The notes below the pieces were generated by a model. It worked only from the letters and a program-made list of their open reading frames with translations. It made no database searches and had not been told where the DNA came from. The translations under genes were made by a program, and so were the position numbers. A DNA stretch of 64,000 nt from Candidatus Eiseniibacteriota bacterium (GTDB lineage: Bacteria; Eisenbacteria; RBG-16-71-46; CAIMUX01): contig JACKCR010000009.1 of NCBI GenBank assembly GCA_020633975.1, forward strand, positions 155,282 to 219,281. The letters run 5' to 3'. This document shows positions 34,729 through 44,409 of the stretch, piece by piece (positions within the stretch are counted from its first letter, which is position 1; each line of letters opens with the position of its first letter).

Positions 34729-36807
34729 CTACATCGTGCCGCGAATGAAGACCAAGATGGATCGTCGCGGCTGCGGTGTCGTTGGGAGCGAGAAGAAGAA
34801 CTCGTCGAACTTCGAGATCTTCGAGTAGGACCTGTCGAACAGGTTCTGCGCGTCGATGCCGACACTCAGCCGCCAACTTCCCGTGGGGATCTGCTGCTCC
34901 AGGAGGGCATCGGCCGTCCAGGTGCCGTCGATCGTCTTCCCGGCGAGCGCCGTGTTCGCTTCGTTCGAGGTGACGTCGTCGAACCCGCGGGCAACGAGGC
35001 GCAAGTGAGTTCCTGCCCTATGCCAGTCGGCCCCGAGTTGGTAGAGGTGACGCGGCATGTGGTTCAGCGGCACCTCGCCGTCCGAGGTCGAGGCCGCGGT
35101 CTGGGTTCCGTCGGTCAACGTGTAGTGTCCGCTGAGCGACCACTCACGCCAGACTTCGTACTCTCCTGACACGTGGAAGCCCTGGATCGAGGATTCTGCG
35201 ACGTTCGCGTTGGTCTGGTAGACCACGTTGACCCCGTCGATCTCGATCGGTCCGCGGAACTCGATCCGCCACAGATCTTCGGCTCGTGTGCGGAAGCCAG
35301 CCAAGGCCAAGTGGGACCGGTCCGATGGGAACCAGTCGATCGAGGCGTCGAACGTTTCCGAAGACTCCGGCTGAAGGTCCGGGTTCGGAAGGTGGACGAA
35401 CTCGCCCTCTGCGATCACGCCCCATCGCTCGTACATCTTGTGAGACGACGGCGCGAGGTACGCGGTGCTCCAGTTCGCACGCATGCGGATGCCGTCATGT
35501 GGGTGGAGCATCGCTCCGAATCGCGGATTCCAGCGGTGAGGGAACCTCGAGTCGTCGTCGATCCGGATTCCCGCAGTCACACCGAGCCACGACGCTGGGC
35601 TGAGCTCTGCCTGGGAGAAGGCGCCGACGTTTCGGTAGTGGATGTCGTACGAACCTAGGGGGTAGTCGAGGTCGGTCTTGGGAATCGACTCGAACCACTC
35701 GGACTCGGCTCCACTGATCCAGGTGAGCCATTCGTTCTCCCAACCGACGTCGGTGGCGAGGCGTGTCGAGTGCCCCTTCCAGAAGAACGAGTGGGACTCG
35801 AACTCCTGCGATCCGGAGAAGTCGTAGGCGTACGTCGAGGTCGGTTCGAGCTCGGTCCGCGAGTAGGCGACGGTGCTTCGGACGCGCCAAGGTCCGTCAT
35901 TCTGGAGACTCCATCCCAGTCGCCAGTAGTCGTTCTCGGTGTCCCACGTAGACGCACCCGAGTAGTCGTAGAGGGTCGGTTGGAAACCGATGCCGTTGTT
36001 CCGGCTACCGAAGAGACGCAGGTATGACGCGTCGAACGCACCCGCCTCGAGCCGAGCATGGAAGCTCTGGCTCTCGAGCTTCGGGTCGACGTCGAACGTG
36101 CCGAACGTCTTCGGATACGCGTTGGCCAGATCCTCCTGCGAGGACGTGAAGAAGCTCGCGGTGATGCTGAGCGATGCGCGATCTCCCAGTTCGATGCCAT
36201 GCATGGCCTGGGCTTCATATGTCCGGTTGGTGCCCGTACCGAACCACGCGCCCGCGGGCATGTCCTTGCTCGGTTCCATCGTCACGACGTTGACGACACC
36301 CGCAATCGCGTCGGCCCCGTAGAGGGATGCCGCCGCGCCGTAGCTCATCTCGACTTGCTTCACGGAGATGAGGGGGATGTTGCGAAGGAACGTGAACGGC
36401 TCTCCCGTGGGAGCGGAGATCTCTTCTCCGTCGAGTAGGAAGAGCATCTTGGAGTTCGCATCCACGCCCCGCACCAGGACTTCCGTTGCGGCGTGTTCGC
36501 TGCTCGTCATCTCGACGAGGTAGACACCGGGGAGGTCACGCAGGACGTCGAGGAGATCCCGGTAGCCACGTTCGAGGATCTGATCGCGCGACACGACGAC
36601 GGCCGACACGGAGTTTTCGAGGAGCGGCTTCTCCGTCTTGCTCACGGAGATCACAGGAATGTTGAGGATCTCTTCGAGCGACAGATCGAGGAGATCGGTC
36701 GTCTCCTTCGCCGCGGCGACGCCGGACACAGCGCTGAGCAATCCCAGCAACGCAGCTGGACCGAGCCATGTCGATACTTCGGAGAGAAACCTGTCGATAG
36801 ACAACAT
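34729..36807 (-). CDS. TonB-dependent outer-membrane receptor
   Basis: A 692-residue receptor. A signal segment is followed by a short plug-preceding region with LSLEEILNIPVISVSKTE, the plug domain (VVVSRDQILERGYRDLLDVLRDLPGV, VLVRGVDANSKMLFLLDG, GADAIAGVVNVVT) and a beta barrel with the usual aromatic strands. The LSLEELL-like start is typical of cobalamin, iron or colicin-I type receptors in FCB and proteobacterial genomes. The last residues RSILVFIRGTM do not end in Phe. The ligand is unknown; no ABC transporter or TonB gene is adjacent. A 7-bp inverted repeat lies 69 bp upstream of the start. Confidence 0.93.
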   Translation of the reverse strand: MLSIDRFLSEVSTWLGPAALLGLLSAVSGVAAAKETTDLLDLSLEEILNIPVISVSKTEKPLLENSVSAVVVSRDQILERGYRDLLDVLRDLPGVYLVEMTSSEHAATEVLVRGVDANSKMLFLLDGEEISAPTGEPFTFLRNIPLISVKQVEMSYGAAASLYGADAIAGVVNVVTMEPSKDMPAGAWFGTGTNRTYEAQAMHGIELGDRASLSITASFFTSSQEDLANAYPKTFGTFDVDPKLESQSFHARLEAGAFDASYLRLFGSRNNGIGFQPTLYDYSGASTWDTENDYWRLGWSLQNDGPWRVRSTVAYSRTELEPTSTYAYDFSGSQEFESHSFFWKGHSTRLATDVGWENEWLTWISGAESEWFESIPKTDLDYPLGSYDIHYRNVGAFSQAELSPASWLGVTAGIRIDDDSRFPHRWNPRFGAMLHPHDGIRMRANWSTAYLAPSSHKMYERWGVIAEGEFVHLPNPDLQPESSETFDASIDWFPSDRSHLALAGFRTRAEDLWRIEFRGPIEIDGVNVVYQTNANVAESSIQGFHVSGEYEVWREWSLSGHYTLTDGTQTAASTSDGEVPLNHMPRHLYQLGADWHRAGTHLRLVARGFDDVTSNEANTALAGKTIDGTWTADALLEQQIPTGSWRLSVGIDAQNLFDRSYSKISKFDEFFFSLPTTPQPRRSILVFIRGTM

Positions 36808-36875
36808 GCCGATTCCCCTTGGTGACGCATCCGTCTCCCTCTGTTGGGTTTCGGCCTTTCAGCTGTCGATGCTTA

Positions 36876-36895
36876 GACATCCTGTGAGGGATGTC
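36876..36895. promoter_or_regulatory. Inverted repeat upstream of TonB receptor
   Basis: GACATCC and GGATGTC form 7-bp arms around TGTGAG, 69 bp upstream of the receptor start in the 203-bp gap before it. The spacing would suit an operator or an mRNA leader hairpin. I recognise no known riboswitch or Fur-box pattern. Confidence 0.35.
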
Positions 36896-37010
36896 CCTCA
36901 GGAGATCGACAGGGACCGAGTCGGACTCTCACGGATGCGCGGTCGGCCCGCGTCGTCGGCTTGGCGGTGAGGCGGCTCGAAACCTCGGCCTGGAGGCCTT
37001 GGCCAAGCTC

Positions 37011-37952
37011 TCAGCGGGTGGGGGCGCAGACGTAGAGCCGGCGAGGAACGAACACCTCCGCCTGCTCTTCCGGATCGATCAGTTGGACGTGGATGACCTC
37101 GAGGCCGGCGTCTTCCACCATCGGATCGAACTCCTCCCGACGCCAACAGCGTTCGAGGATCTCCGCGTCGCGACGGGCCCAGTGAGAGCCACCGCCGACC
37201 CCAGAGCGGCTCGCGCCCGTCCGGCCCGGCTGCCGTTCCCGGGGTTCGCGGCCGAAGAACGTGTACCGAACACGACCGTACTCGGCATCGCCGCGGAAGA
37301 AGTGTTGGGTCTCGGAACCGACGTAGAGGTCGTCGTCCTGCACGATCCAGGGGGAGGAGAAGATCTCCTCGAAGCTGTCTTCATCGATGAGGTCGAAGAG
37401 GAACAAACCGTTGGGAAGGAGGGATTTCCGGGCACCGACGAGCAGCCGGGAAAGGTCCTGTCGGCGGGTGATGTGATTCATGCTGTCAAAGAAGCAGGTC
37501 ACCATCCCGAACCGAGTCTCCGTCGACAGCCTGGTAATGTCCTGCACCTCGAAGACGGGATCCGTGGCGTCCCGGGGCGTGGTCTTGGGTGCTCTCGTTG
37601 TCTTCGTCCGGGCTTTGCCCGCTCCTTCGCCTCTCGTGGCTGGGACGGCGTGTGCGTTCTCTCCGCCCGGCCCTCGGAAGGGACGGTGGCCATCTCCGGA
37701 ACGTGCGCGCTCGATCATCTCCGCGGACCGATCGACCCCACGGATCATCCAGTCCGGGTGCTCCTCGCTCCACCACCGGGCGAGAGTGCCGGTGCCGCAC
37801 GCCAGATCCAGGAGCGACCGTTCCGGTACGCCCCACTCCTCTAGCGCCTGCTCCATCCGGAGGATCATCGCGGTAGAGAAGGGAGCGGCGTGGAGCCACT
37901 GCCAGCGGTCGTAAACGGATGCAAACTCTGAGTATGGATCGACCACCGTCAT
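37011..37952 (-). CDS. Class I SAM-dependent methyltransferase
   Basis: A 313-residue methyltransferase. It opens YSEFASVYDRWQWLHA, typical of small-molecule methyltransferases, then SAM motif I LLDLACGTGTLARWW, the acidic loop IRGVDRSAEMIERA, and the later motif MVTCFFDSMNHI, KSLLPNGLFLFDL. A low-complexity Arg/Lys/Thr/Pro insert interrupts the domain around residues 90-130. The substrate is unknown. The ATG overlaps the stop of the upstream DUF4126 gene by 4 bp, so the two are coupled. Confidence 0.85.
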   Translation of the reverse strand: MTVVDPYSEFASVYDRWQWLHAAPFSTAMILRMEQALEEWGVPERSLLDLACGTGTLARWWSEEHPDWMIRGVDRSAEMIERARSGDGHRPFRGPGGENAHAVPATRGEGAGKARTKTTRAPKTTPRDATDPVFEVQDITRLSTETRFGMVTCFFDSMNHITRRQDLSRLLVGARKSLLPNGLFLFDLIDEDSFEEIFSSPWIVQDDDLYVGSETQHFFRGDAEYGRVRYTFFGREPRERQPGRTGASRSGVGGGSHWARRDAEILERCWRREEFDPMVEDAGLEVIHVQLIDPEEQAEVFVPRRLYVCAPTR

Positions 37953-38590
37953 GGCTCGGGCGTGATCTCCATCGGGTCACGAGTCCCACGTCCCGAGCGA
38001 GCTGCCGTCCCGAACCGGCGGACGGAGACACGATGGACGGATCGAGCGACTTTCCAGAGGATCCAGAGCATGACGAGGACCGCGACCCCGGCGAGGATCG
38101 GGAGAACGATCGCTAGGAAGGAGAGCGTTCCCGACACCGCGTCCTCCGCGGTCGAGAGAAGCGGATTCGCGAGTCCGCCCGTCGTGGCCGTGGATCCGAG
38201 TCTCGCCTTCGCGCGCCCGACCTGAGTACCGAGCGAAACCACTGCCATCACGAGAGCTACGGCGATCGCGATCGGCTGCGGCAGGTCCCCGAACATCGCC
38301 ATGGCGGCCACGAACCCGGCGATCGGCCGGAGGAAGGTGGAGACCACGTCGAGCATGTTGTCGACCACGGGGACCTTGTCGGACCCGATCTCGAGGAGGG
38401 TGGCGACGATGAGGGCGATCAGGGCGAGGTCGGTGGAGAGAAACTCGAGCCCGGGATTCAGATCGATCAGTCCAAGCCGGGATCCGATGCTGACGGCGAG
38501 AAGGGGAAGGAAGGCTCGGATTCCAGCCGCGGCGGCCAGGCCGATCCCCGCGCAGAGGGCGACGACGATCTCGAATACGTGCTCAGGCAT
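37949..38590 (-). CDS. DUF4126 membrane protein
   Basis: A 213-residue protein with about six hydrophobic segments (VALCAGIGLAAAAGIRAFLP, LALIALIVATLLEIGSDKV, SFLAIVLPILAGVAVLVML) matching DUF4126, whose function is unknown. The GIRAFLPLL and DKVPVVDNMLD patterns are the most family-like. A basic C-terminal tail (SVRRFGTAARSGRGTR) should be cytoplasmic. It is followed with a 4-bp overlap by a methyltransferase, and preceded by a 448-bp stretch with no gene. Confidence 0.82.
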   Translation of the reverse strand: MPEHVFEIVVALCAGIGLAAAAGIRAFLPLLAVSIGSRLGLIDLNPGLEFLSTDLALIALIVATLLEIGSDKVPVVDNMLDVVSTFLRPIAGFVAAMAMFGDLPQPIAIAVALVMAVVSLGTQVGRAKARLGSTATTGGLANPLLSTAEDAVSGTLSFLAIVLPILAGVAVLVMLWILWKVARSVHRVSVRRFGTAARSGRGTRDPMEITPEP

Positions 38591-39038
38591 GGGCGGATTC
38601 TACTCCCCAGAACGTGTGAGTGCCACGGGGCCGTCGATCAGCGGTCCGAGAACCGAATCGGGTGACAGTAGAGACAACGGCCCGGGAGCGTATACCTGCG
38701 AGGGCCCAGACGATTCGGGCGGGAGGCCGGCCGGGGAGCGGCGCGCGGGAAGCGGGCGGCTTCCAGAGCGGGACCATGCGCTATCGCAAAAAAAGGCGAC
38801 GGGCACTCGATGGGACGTGGGAGAGGTTACGCCATCGAGGCCCGTCGTCCGAGGGGGGAGAGGGACCGTTTTCGTTACAAAGCGCTCTGCCTGCCGGGGC
38901 GGTTCTTGCCTCGTTTCGAAAAGGTCCCCTCCTCCTTCACCTGGGGTGGCGCGACCCCTGCAGCCGGTCCCTCTAGGTCGAACCTACGTTCGACAGCAAC
39001 GGGGACGGGCCGCGCCAACCTACGTCAACGATCGAATG
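38591..39038. other. Gene-poor intergenic region
   Basis: In these 448 bases I see no gene I can support; a short frame starting MRYRKKRRR near 38776 has no family resemblance. Near the right end GTCGAAC/GTTCGAC forms a 7-bp hairpin with a 4-base loop at 38977-38994, 45 bp past the stop of the minus-strand PDZ gene. The sequence AACCTACGT occurs twice nearby. The left part should hold the promoter of the DUF4126 gene, but no clear -10 or -35 was found. Confidence 0.4.
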
Positions 39039-39551
39039 TCAGCTGTCCGCGCCCTTCTCCTTCGCTGCGGTATCAGAGGCTTCAGCGACGGATGCGTGGC
39101 TCTCCATGAGATGTCGTCCGATCCAGCTCGCGAGAACGTCTGCCGGCATGGCGGCCAGGGTCAGGTGGATCTCGTGGTTCTCACCTGCACGACGGACGGT
39201 GTACTCGACGTGCTGGCCCGGCTTCCACTCCGCACGGGCCTGCTTGATCTTCTCCTGATTCGCTTCGTTCAGCTCGATTCCGTACATCGCGAAGAGGACA
39301 TCCCCGGGCTGCATTCCGCCGGCCTCGGCCGGGCTTCCGGGCACGACCTTGGTGATGGACCAGCCGGAGCCTTCCTCGACCTGCTCCATCTCGATGCCGA
39401 CCCAGCCACTGTCCTTCATCTTCTGCGCCATGTAGTCCAGGCACTCCTGGGTCGAGGAGTCGCACTTGGTATTGGATCCTTCCCCAGCGAAAGCGGATAC
39501 GCCAATGGCGAGTACGGCAGCGGCCATGGCAAGCGACTTCAGATAACGCAT
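39039..39551 (-). CDS. Small exported PDZ-domain protein
   Basis: A 170-residue protein with a signal peptide (MRYLKSLAMAAAVLAIGVSAFA), a Cys pair (CDSSTQEC) and one PDZ domain: WVGIEMEQVEEGSGWSITKV, VPGSPAEAGGMQPGDVLFAM, YTVRRAGENHEIHLTLA. No protease domain is attached, so it is probably a periplasmic binding protein rather than a DegP-type protease. Start at 39551 is chosen because the signal peptide begins there; an upstream frame to 39632 looks untranslated. The two-component genes at 39886 are divergent. Confidence 0.85.
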   Translation of the reverse strand: MRYLKSLAMAAAVLAIGVSAFAGEGSNTKCDSSTQECLDYMAQKMKDSGWVGIEMEQVEEGSGWSITKVVPGSPAEAGGMQPGDVLFAMYGIELNEANQEKIKQARAEWKPGQHVEYTVRRAGENHEIHLTLAAMPADVLASWIGRHLMESHASVAEASDTAAKEKGADS

Positions 39552-39677
39552 TGTGGAATCTCCTATCGAGGCCGGGGGTGCCGGCCCAGTCCCGTCTTGG
39601 TTCGGGACAGTTCTCGGGGAAGAGACCGGCATCTCGTCCTCGTACCACGACTAAAGTACGGCAGCGCGAGGTAAAAG

Positions 39678-39706
39678 TGATCTCGACGGAAGTAAAAAGA
39701 TGTCAA
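39678..39706 (-). promoter_or_regulatory. Possible promoter of the PDZ-protein gene
   Basis: On the minus strand a perfect TTGACA (39706-39701) is followed after 17 bp by AGATCA (39683-39678), a poor -10. It lies about 130 bp upstream of the ATG. Confidence 0.3.
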
Positions 39707-39806
39707 AGTCGTAACCGAGTCGTGAACACGGCGACGGGTGCCCCGAGCCCTTTGCGACGCGCTCGATCCGCAGGCCAGCTGCGCGACGCTGCCCAGGCGA
39801 AGCGGC

Positions 39807-39812
39807 TATAAT
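39807..39812 (+). promoter_or_regulatory. -10 element of the two-component operon
   Basis: A perfect TATAAT lies 74 bp upstream of the kinase start and 10 bp before a three-copy repeat. The -35 region is weak (CGACGC at 17-bp spacing), so the promoter may need an activator. Confidence 0.45.
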
Positions 39813-39822
39813 GAGAGCCTGC

Positions 39823-39872
39823 CACCTAGTCGGGTGACTCCACCTGGTCGGGTTCACTTGGTCGGGTGACTC
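39823..39872 (+). repeat. Three-copy direct repeat in the kinase leader
   Basis: CACCTAGTCGGGTGACTC (39823-39840), CACCTGGTCGGGTT (39841-39854) and CACTTGGTCGGGTGACTC (39855-39872) stand head to tail between the TATAAT box and the ribosome site GAGGAG of the histidine kinase gene. The outer copies are full 18-mers and the middle one is shortened. They could be binding sites for the response regulator encoded downstream, or an RNA leader element. Confidence 0.7.
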
Positions 39873-39885
39873 GAGGAGCCGAAGT

Positions 39886-41550
39886 TTGCAGCTGTTCCGC
39901 ACTGATCGCCTTTGGATTGCGTTCCTCGTCGCTCTCGTTCCGCTCGTCGTGTTGCTCCTCTTCCAGTACGCGTGGCTCCGCCGATACGAACAGGTCTCGT
40001 CACTGGCGTTCGAAGCCAGCGTGACCGGCGCGATCGCGGCCGTCCGGACCGATGTCGAGCAGACATACCGGAATCTGGGTGAGGAGCTGCTCACCTTCTC
40101 CGACGCCGATCTCTCGAGCGATGGCTACGACCGGATCCGCCAACGTTGGATGGAGAAGCGGGGCCCCGAGGTTCGTCGCCTCTTCCTCGCCGACTATCGG
40201 GGTGCGCCGTTCGGCCGGTTCCTCTACTTCAACCCGGACACCGGAGATCTCGAGCAGGCGTTCGCGTCGGCGGAAGCGCTCGCGGTGATCGTGGCGTGCT
40301 CTCCGTTTCAGATCATCCGCTCCCAGCCGCAACCGTTGCGATCCGGCGAACTCGTGTCCGATGCGAGTGATCCTTCCTACGACATTCTCGTTCGTCCCAT
40401 CCTGGACGCGAACGGGATCGTACTCGCCGTCGCGGGGGCGATTCTGGACGAGACGACGTTCCAAGAAGAAGTGCTTCCCCGCATCGTGGCCCATCTCCTC
40501 CCTACATCGGACGATGCGCCCAGGGAAGGGATGGCACTTCGCGTCGAAGATGCCGACGGCGTGTGTCTCTTCGGACCCGAAGACGTCGGTGGGGCCGTGC
40601 CGATCCGTACGGGACGGTTCTCCTTCGTCTTCACGGATTGGGCCGTGTCTCTCTACAACCTCGGACCGTCTCCGCTGGTGTGGAGACGGTCCGAACTTCG
40701 GTTCTCGGTCGTCCTCTCCGGAATCCTTGCGCTCGTACTTCTCGCAGGGGTTCTGCTCGCACTTCAGGCGGCCAAACGGGAGATGCGTGTCTCGCAGATG
40801 AAGGCGGACTTCGTTTCGAACGTGTCGCACGAACTGAGAACTCCCGTCGCATCGATCCGTGTGTTTGCGGACCTACTGCGTTCCGGTCGCGTCGGCGCAC
40901 CTGAGAAGATCGTGGAGTACGGGGAGCGGATCGAGTCGGAGAGCCGTCGCCTCTCCAACCTGATCGAGAAGATCCTCGAGTTCAGCCGGATGGAGTCCGG
41001 CCAAAAGACCTACACGTTCGCTCCGATGAACGTGGAGGACGTGGTCGTGCGGACTGTCGAGGGTTTCCGGCATCGGCCCGTCGCACAGGGGTTCGATATC
41101 GAGATCGAGTCCTCGGACGACTCCATTCCAGAGATCGTCGGAGACGCAGATGCGATCTCGCAGGCCATCGACAACTTGCTCGAGAACGCCGCGAAGTACT
41201 CGGGGGACCGGAAGGAGATCCGGGTGAGAGTGGCTTCGAATCCGGCAGGTGCGCACGACGACCGAGGCACGGTTCGGGTCGAGGTTCGCGATCGGGGGAT
41301 CGGGATCGAACGGTCCGAGCAGAAGCGGATCTTCGAGAGGTTCCATCGCGTGTCGACCCACGGAGTGCACGACGTCAAAGGCAGTGGCCTCGGGCTCTCC
41401 ATCGTGGAAGGAATCGTGAGATCACACGGTGGGAGAGCCAGCGTCGAGAGCGAACCCGGGGTGGGAAGCGTCTTCCGTATCGAGTTGCCATGGATGGGGC
41501 CAAACAAGTCCGGGGTGCAACGGAGTGGGACAGGAGGATCGGATGAATGA
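39886..41550 (+). CDS. Sensor histidine kinase
   Basis: A 554-residue membrane sensor. It starts with TTG at 39886, with GAGGAG 7 nt upstream. An N-terminal helix ([18 protein letters not shown]) and a second one ([20 protein letters not shown]) enclose a periplasmic domain of about 230 residues. The cytoplasmic part has a HisKA domain with His315 in [19 protein letters not shown] and a HATPase domain with N box [12 protein letters not shown]1 VRDRGIGIE and G2 [12 protein letters not shown]. It overlaps the response regulator gene by 8 bp, so the pair is coupled. The stimulus is unknown. Confidence 0.95.
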   Translation: MQLFRTDRLWIAFLVALVPLVVLLLFQYAWLRRYEQVSSLAFEASVTGAIAAVRTDVEQTYRNLGEELLTFSDADLSSDGYDRIRQRWMEKRGPEVRRLFLADYRGAPFGRFLYFNPDTGDLEQAFASAEALAVIVACSPFQIIRSQPQPLRSGELVSDASDPSYDILVRPILDANGIVLAVAGAILDETTFQEEVLPRIVAHLLPTSDDAPREGMALRVEDADGVCLFGPEDVGGAVPIRTGRFSFVFTDWAVSLYNLGPSPLVWRRSELRFSVVLSGILALVLLAGVLLALQAAKREMRVSQMKADFVSNVSHELRTPVASIRVFADLLRSGRVGAPEKIVEYGERIESESRRLSNLIEKILEFSRMESGQKTYTFAPMNVEDVVVRTVEGFRHRPVAQGFDIEIESSDDSIPEIVGDADAISQAIDNLLENAAKYSGDRKEIRVRVASNPAGAHDDRGTVRVEVRDRGIGIERSEQKRIFERFHRVSTHGVHDVKGSGLGLSIVEGIVRSHGGRASVESEPGVGSVFRIELPWMGPNKSGVQRSGTGGSDE

Positions 41551-42238
41551 GCGCGCCGTGCGTCGAGTTCTCGTGGTCGAGGACGACGACGCCATGGCCG
41601 CAGCGCTCCGCGACGGATTCGAACTCGAGGGCTACGACGTTCGGGTCGAACGCGACGGAGAGGCTGGGCTTGCCGCGATCCGCGAGGATCCACCGGATGT
41701 CGTCCTCCTCGATGTGATGCTGCCGCGAAAGAGCGGACTGGACGTGCTGAAAGAACTCCGCAGCGAAGGAGCCGAAGTTCCGATCTTGATGCTCACCGCG
41801 AAAGGGCAAGAGATCGACAAGGTGCTCGGCCTCAAGCTCGGCGCGGACGATTATGTGACGAAGCCGTTCGGCTTCCTCGAACTCATCGCGCGCGTCGAAG
41901 CGCTGCTGCGCCGGACCGGGCGTCGGAAGAAGTCGGCGGGCGAGTTCGTGTTCGGAGATGTTCGGGTCGACATGGCTCGGCAGGCGGTCTGGAAGGGCCA
42001 GGAACCTCTGGATCTGTCTCCGCGCGAGTTCGAGCTACTTCGCTACCTGATCGAACACCGCGGCAAGGTGGTCCGAAGGGACGAGCTGCTCGATGCCGTG
42101 TGGGGCTACGACCGAGCGCCACTCACGCGAACGATCGACGTCCACGTCGCGAAGCTGCGAAGGAAGGTCGAGGACGATCCAGGCAACCCCGCATTCATCG
42201 TGACGGTGCATCGGGTGGGCTACCGATTCCTCGGGTGA
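41543..42238 (+). CDS. OmpR/PhoB-family response regulator
   Basis: A 231-residue regulator with a receiver domain ([19 protein letters not shown], phospho-Asp57 in [10 protein letters not shown], Lys in [12 protein letters not shown]) and a winged-helix output domain ([48 protein letters not shown]). It is the natural partner of the kinase upstream, whose 3' end it overlaps, with GGAGGA just before the ATG. The last 44 bp overlap the 3' end of the HAD phosphatase gene on the other strand. Candidate target sites are the three repeats in the kinase leader. Confidence 0.95.
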   Translation: MNERAVRRVLVVEDDDAMAAALRDGFELEGYDVRVERDGEAGLAAIREDPPDVVLLDVMLPRKSGLDVLKELRSEGAEVPILMLTAKGQEIDKVLGLKLGADDYVTKPFGFLELIARVEALLRRTGRRKKSAGEFVFGDVRVDMARQAVWKGQEPLDLSPREFELLRYLIEHRGKVVRRDELLDAVWGYDRAPLTRTIDVHVAKLRRKVEDDPGNPAFIVTVHRVGYRFLG

Positions 42239-43037
42239 CCGCGTCGCCGAACTCGCGAAACCATGCGGGTAGGTCCGCGACCGAGTCCAAGATATGGTTC
42301 GGGGGCTCGGATCTCGCGACGTCCTCCGGATGGAACTTGCCGGTGCGGACCAGGATTCCGGTCGCCCCCGCTTGCTGCGCGCCGAGCACGTCGCTCTGGA
42401 TGTCGTCTCCCACCATCGCGATCTCGGGGACGGTGAGCCCGATGAGTTCGGCAGCCCGCTCGAAGTATGTCGGCGACGGCTTTCCGACGAGAGTGGCCTG
42501 AACCCGTGCGGCGGCCTCGAGACCCAGGATGAACGGGCCCGCGTCGAGAGACAGGCCGTCCGCGGCTCGCCAGTAGAGGTTCCGCTGGACCGCGACGAGT
42601 TCGGCTCCTCCCATGAGCTGCCGGAATGCGGCGTTCAGAATCGCGTAGCTCCACTCGTCGCCCAGGTCGCCCACGAGTACGGCCTGACAGGAGACTCCCG
42701 GATCCATCGGCAGACGCGGATCGACTAGGTCGAACCCGGCCAGGTCCTCGCACGTATCGCGAGCGACGCAGGCGAGGATGCGGCGGATTCCCCGTGATGC
42801 GAGCCACGAGGCGGCAGCGATCGGGGCGGTGTAGACGCGCTCGGCCGGAAGAGTCAGCCCCATCCTGGTCAGCTTCTCGAGAAGGATGCGGCGAGGTCTT
42901 CGTGTCATGTTCGTCGCGAAGAGCATCGGGATGCCGGCTTCGTCGAGTTCCGCGATGGCGTCGGCGGCGCCGGGGAGAAGGGCGTCACCCACGAAGACGG
43001 TGCCGTCCAGGTCGAGCAAGAGCCCACGAGGTTTCAT
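42195..43037 (-). CDS. HAD-superfamily phosphatase (NagD/LHPP-like)
   Basis: A 280-residue HAD hydrolase of the class IIA (NagD) type. Motif I is [13 protein letters not shown], motif II lies in [11 protein letters not shown], the cap region follows, and motif III/IV is [13 protein letters not shown] and [17 protein letters not shown]. The spacing matches NagD or phospholysine/phosphohistidine phosphatase-like enzymes. The ATG at 43037 begins right at motif I; longer frames upstream look non-coding. The 3' ends of this gene and the response regulator gene overlap by 44 bp on opposite strands. Confidence 0.9.
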   Translation of the reverse strand: MKPRGLLLDLDGTVFVGDALLPGAADAIAELDEAGIPMLFATNMTRRPRRILLEKLTRMGLTLPAERVYTAPIAAASWLASRGIRRILACVARDTCEDLAGFDLVDPRLPMDPGVSCQAVLVGDLGDEWSYAILNAAFRQLMGGAELVAVQRNLYWRAADGLSLDAGPFILGLEAAARVQATLVGKPSPTYFERAAELIGLTVPEIAMVGDDIQSDVLGAQQAGATGILVRTGKFHPEDVARSEPPNHILDSVADLPAWFREFGDAVTRGIGSPPDAPSR

Positions 43038-43140
43038 GGAGGCAGGATACGGGAGGAACAAGAGGTGCCGCGAGTCCCTAGCGACCGAACTTCGCGCGAA
43101 AAAGCCCCACCCATGTGCAAGGGGCGGTATGCTCCCCGCC

Positions 43141-43929
43141 ATGAATACGCTAGACACGATCAATGGCCACCGCTCGATCCGGAAGTACCTCGGTGACCCG
43201 ATTCCCGACGACGACCTGGAGCGGATCCTCCACGCTGCGACCCGCGCATCCAGCAGCGGAAACATGCAGACCTACAGCATGATCGTGACGAAGGATCCGG
43301 AGCGGAAGAAGACGCTCTGGAAGCTGCACTTCGAGCAGGACATGGTCCTCCAAGCGCCGCTCCTTCTCACGTTCGTCGTCGATTGGCACCGGATGAACCG
43401 CTGGTGTCGTCTCTCCGGAACGGAGCCCGGCTACGACAACTTCCTCTCGTTCCTGGTCGGATTCTCGGATGCATTCGTCGCCGCGCAGAACGCCGCGCTC
43501 GCGGCAGAGGCGATGGGATACGGCATCTGCTACATGGGGACGACGCTCTCGTCGGGGCCAGCGATCGCGAAGTTTCTCGAACTCCCGACGTCGGTCTATC
43601 CCGCGACCACTCTGGTCATCGGAAGGCCGGACGAGTCGCCGGACATCCGCGCACGGCTTCCGATGGATGGCATCGTCCACCACGAGACCTACGAAGTGCC
43701 GAGCGACGAGGACGTTCGGAAGACGTACGAGAAGCGCGAAGTGGAAGGCTGGAAGCGCTACATGTCGTTCCCGGAACTCGCGGCGATGATCGAGGAGTCC
43801 GGAGTGAAGAACCTCGCCGAGGTCTATACGACGCTCAAGTACACCAAGAGCGAAAACGAGGAAGTGTCGCGTGAGCTTCTGGAGCTTCTAGAGTCGCAGG
43901 GGTTCTTCTCGGGCGCACTCGAGCCGTAG
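43141..43929 (+). CDS. Nitroreductase-family flavoprotein
   Basis: A 262-residue FMN-dependent oxidoreductase. The FMN-phosphate region HRSIRKYLGDPIPDDDLERIL and RASSSGNMQTYSMIV, the central NAALAAEAMGYGICYMG and the later LVIGRPDESPDIRARLP match NfsA/Frp-type nitroreductases. The C-terminal extension of about 60 residues is charged and helical. It is divergent from the HAD phosphatase gene with a 103-bp gap. The physiological substrate is not predictable; these enzymes reduce quinones, flavins or nitro compounds. Confidence 0.9.
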   Translation: MNTLDTINGHRSIRKYLGDPIPDDDLERILHAATRASSSGNMQTYSMIVTKDPERKKTLWKLHFEQDMVLQAPLLLTFVVDWHRMNRWCRLSGTEPGYDNFLSFLVGFSDAFVAAQNAALAAEAMGYGICYMGTTLSSGPAIAKFLELPTSVYPATTLVIGRPDESPDIRARLPMDGIVHHETYEVPSDEDVRKTYEKREVEGWKRYMSFPELAAMIEESGVKNLAEVYTTLKYTKSENEEVSRELLELLESQGFFSGALEP

Positions 43930-44017
43930 CGATCCTCATTACCGGGGCTTTCCTCTGCTCGCCCCGCAGAAAGGTCTTGAGTCCGATAGGTCCTCTGCCG
44001 AACAATACTCGTTATCC

Positions 44018-44356
44018 ATGCGTAGATTGCTGCTCCCCATACTCACGATCTGGGCGATCGTGGCCAGCCCCGGACTCTGCGTTGCCGGCGTTCTCGAACA
44101 CCTGTGCGCGGGTTGCCCCGAAACGGCGTCCTGTGAACACGAGGACGACTGTGCCGTCGACCCGTGTGTCGACTCGGCCGTCCGGCCGGTCGTGGGTGCG
44201 GAGGTCGGCGTTCTCGCGCCGGTCGTCGCGCTCGTGCAGACCTACACGGTCATCGAGTTCGATTCGAACCGGCACGACGCTTCAGGCGTCGATCCCTTCC
44301 CTCCCGAACGGAAGAACCTCTCGCAGCTCGAGAGCGATCTCCCTCTTCTCAACTGA
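44018..44356 (+). CDS. Small Cys-rich exported protein upstream of metal efflux operon
   Basis: A 112-residue protein with a signal peptide (LLLPILTIWAIVASPGLCVAG) and six cysteines, five of them within the mature N-terminal 30 residues (HLCAGCPETASCEHEDDCAVDPCVD), a layout suited to metal binding. I recognise no family. It lies 288 bp upstream of the czcC-like gene on the same strand and may belong to the same resistance locus; small exported metal-binding proteins often head such clusters. Function is inferred from position and cysteine content only. Confidence 0.65.
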   Translation: MRRLLLPILTIWAIVASPGLCVAGVLEHLCAGCPETASCEHEDDCAVDPCVDSAVRPVVGAEVGVLAPVVALVQTYTVIEFDSNRHDASGVDPFPPERKNLSQLESDLPLLN

Positions 44357-44409
44357 TCGTTCCCGCCGAATAGCCACAACTCGATAGGCGTCGTCTCGAC
44401 GTGCGCCGA

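Noticed and set aside
38620-38976. Plus-strand frame in the 448-bp intergenic region
   Set aside because: No family resemblance, poor codon pattern and no start signal.
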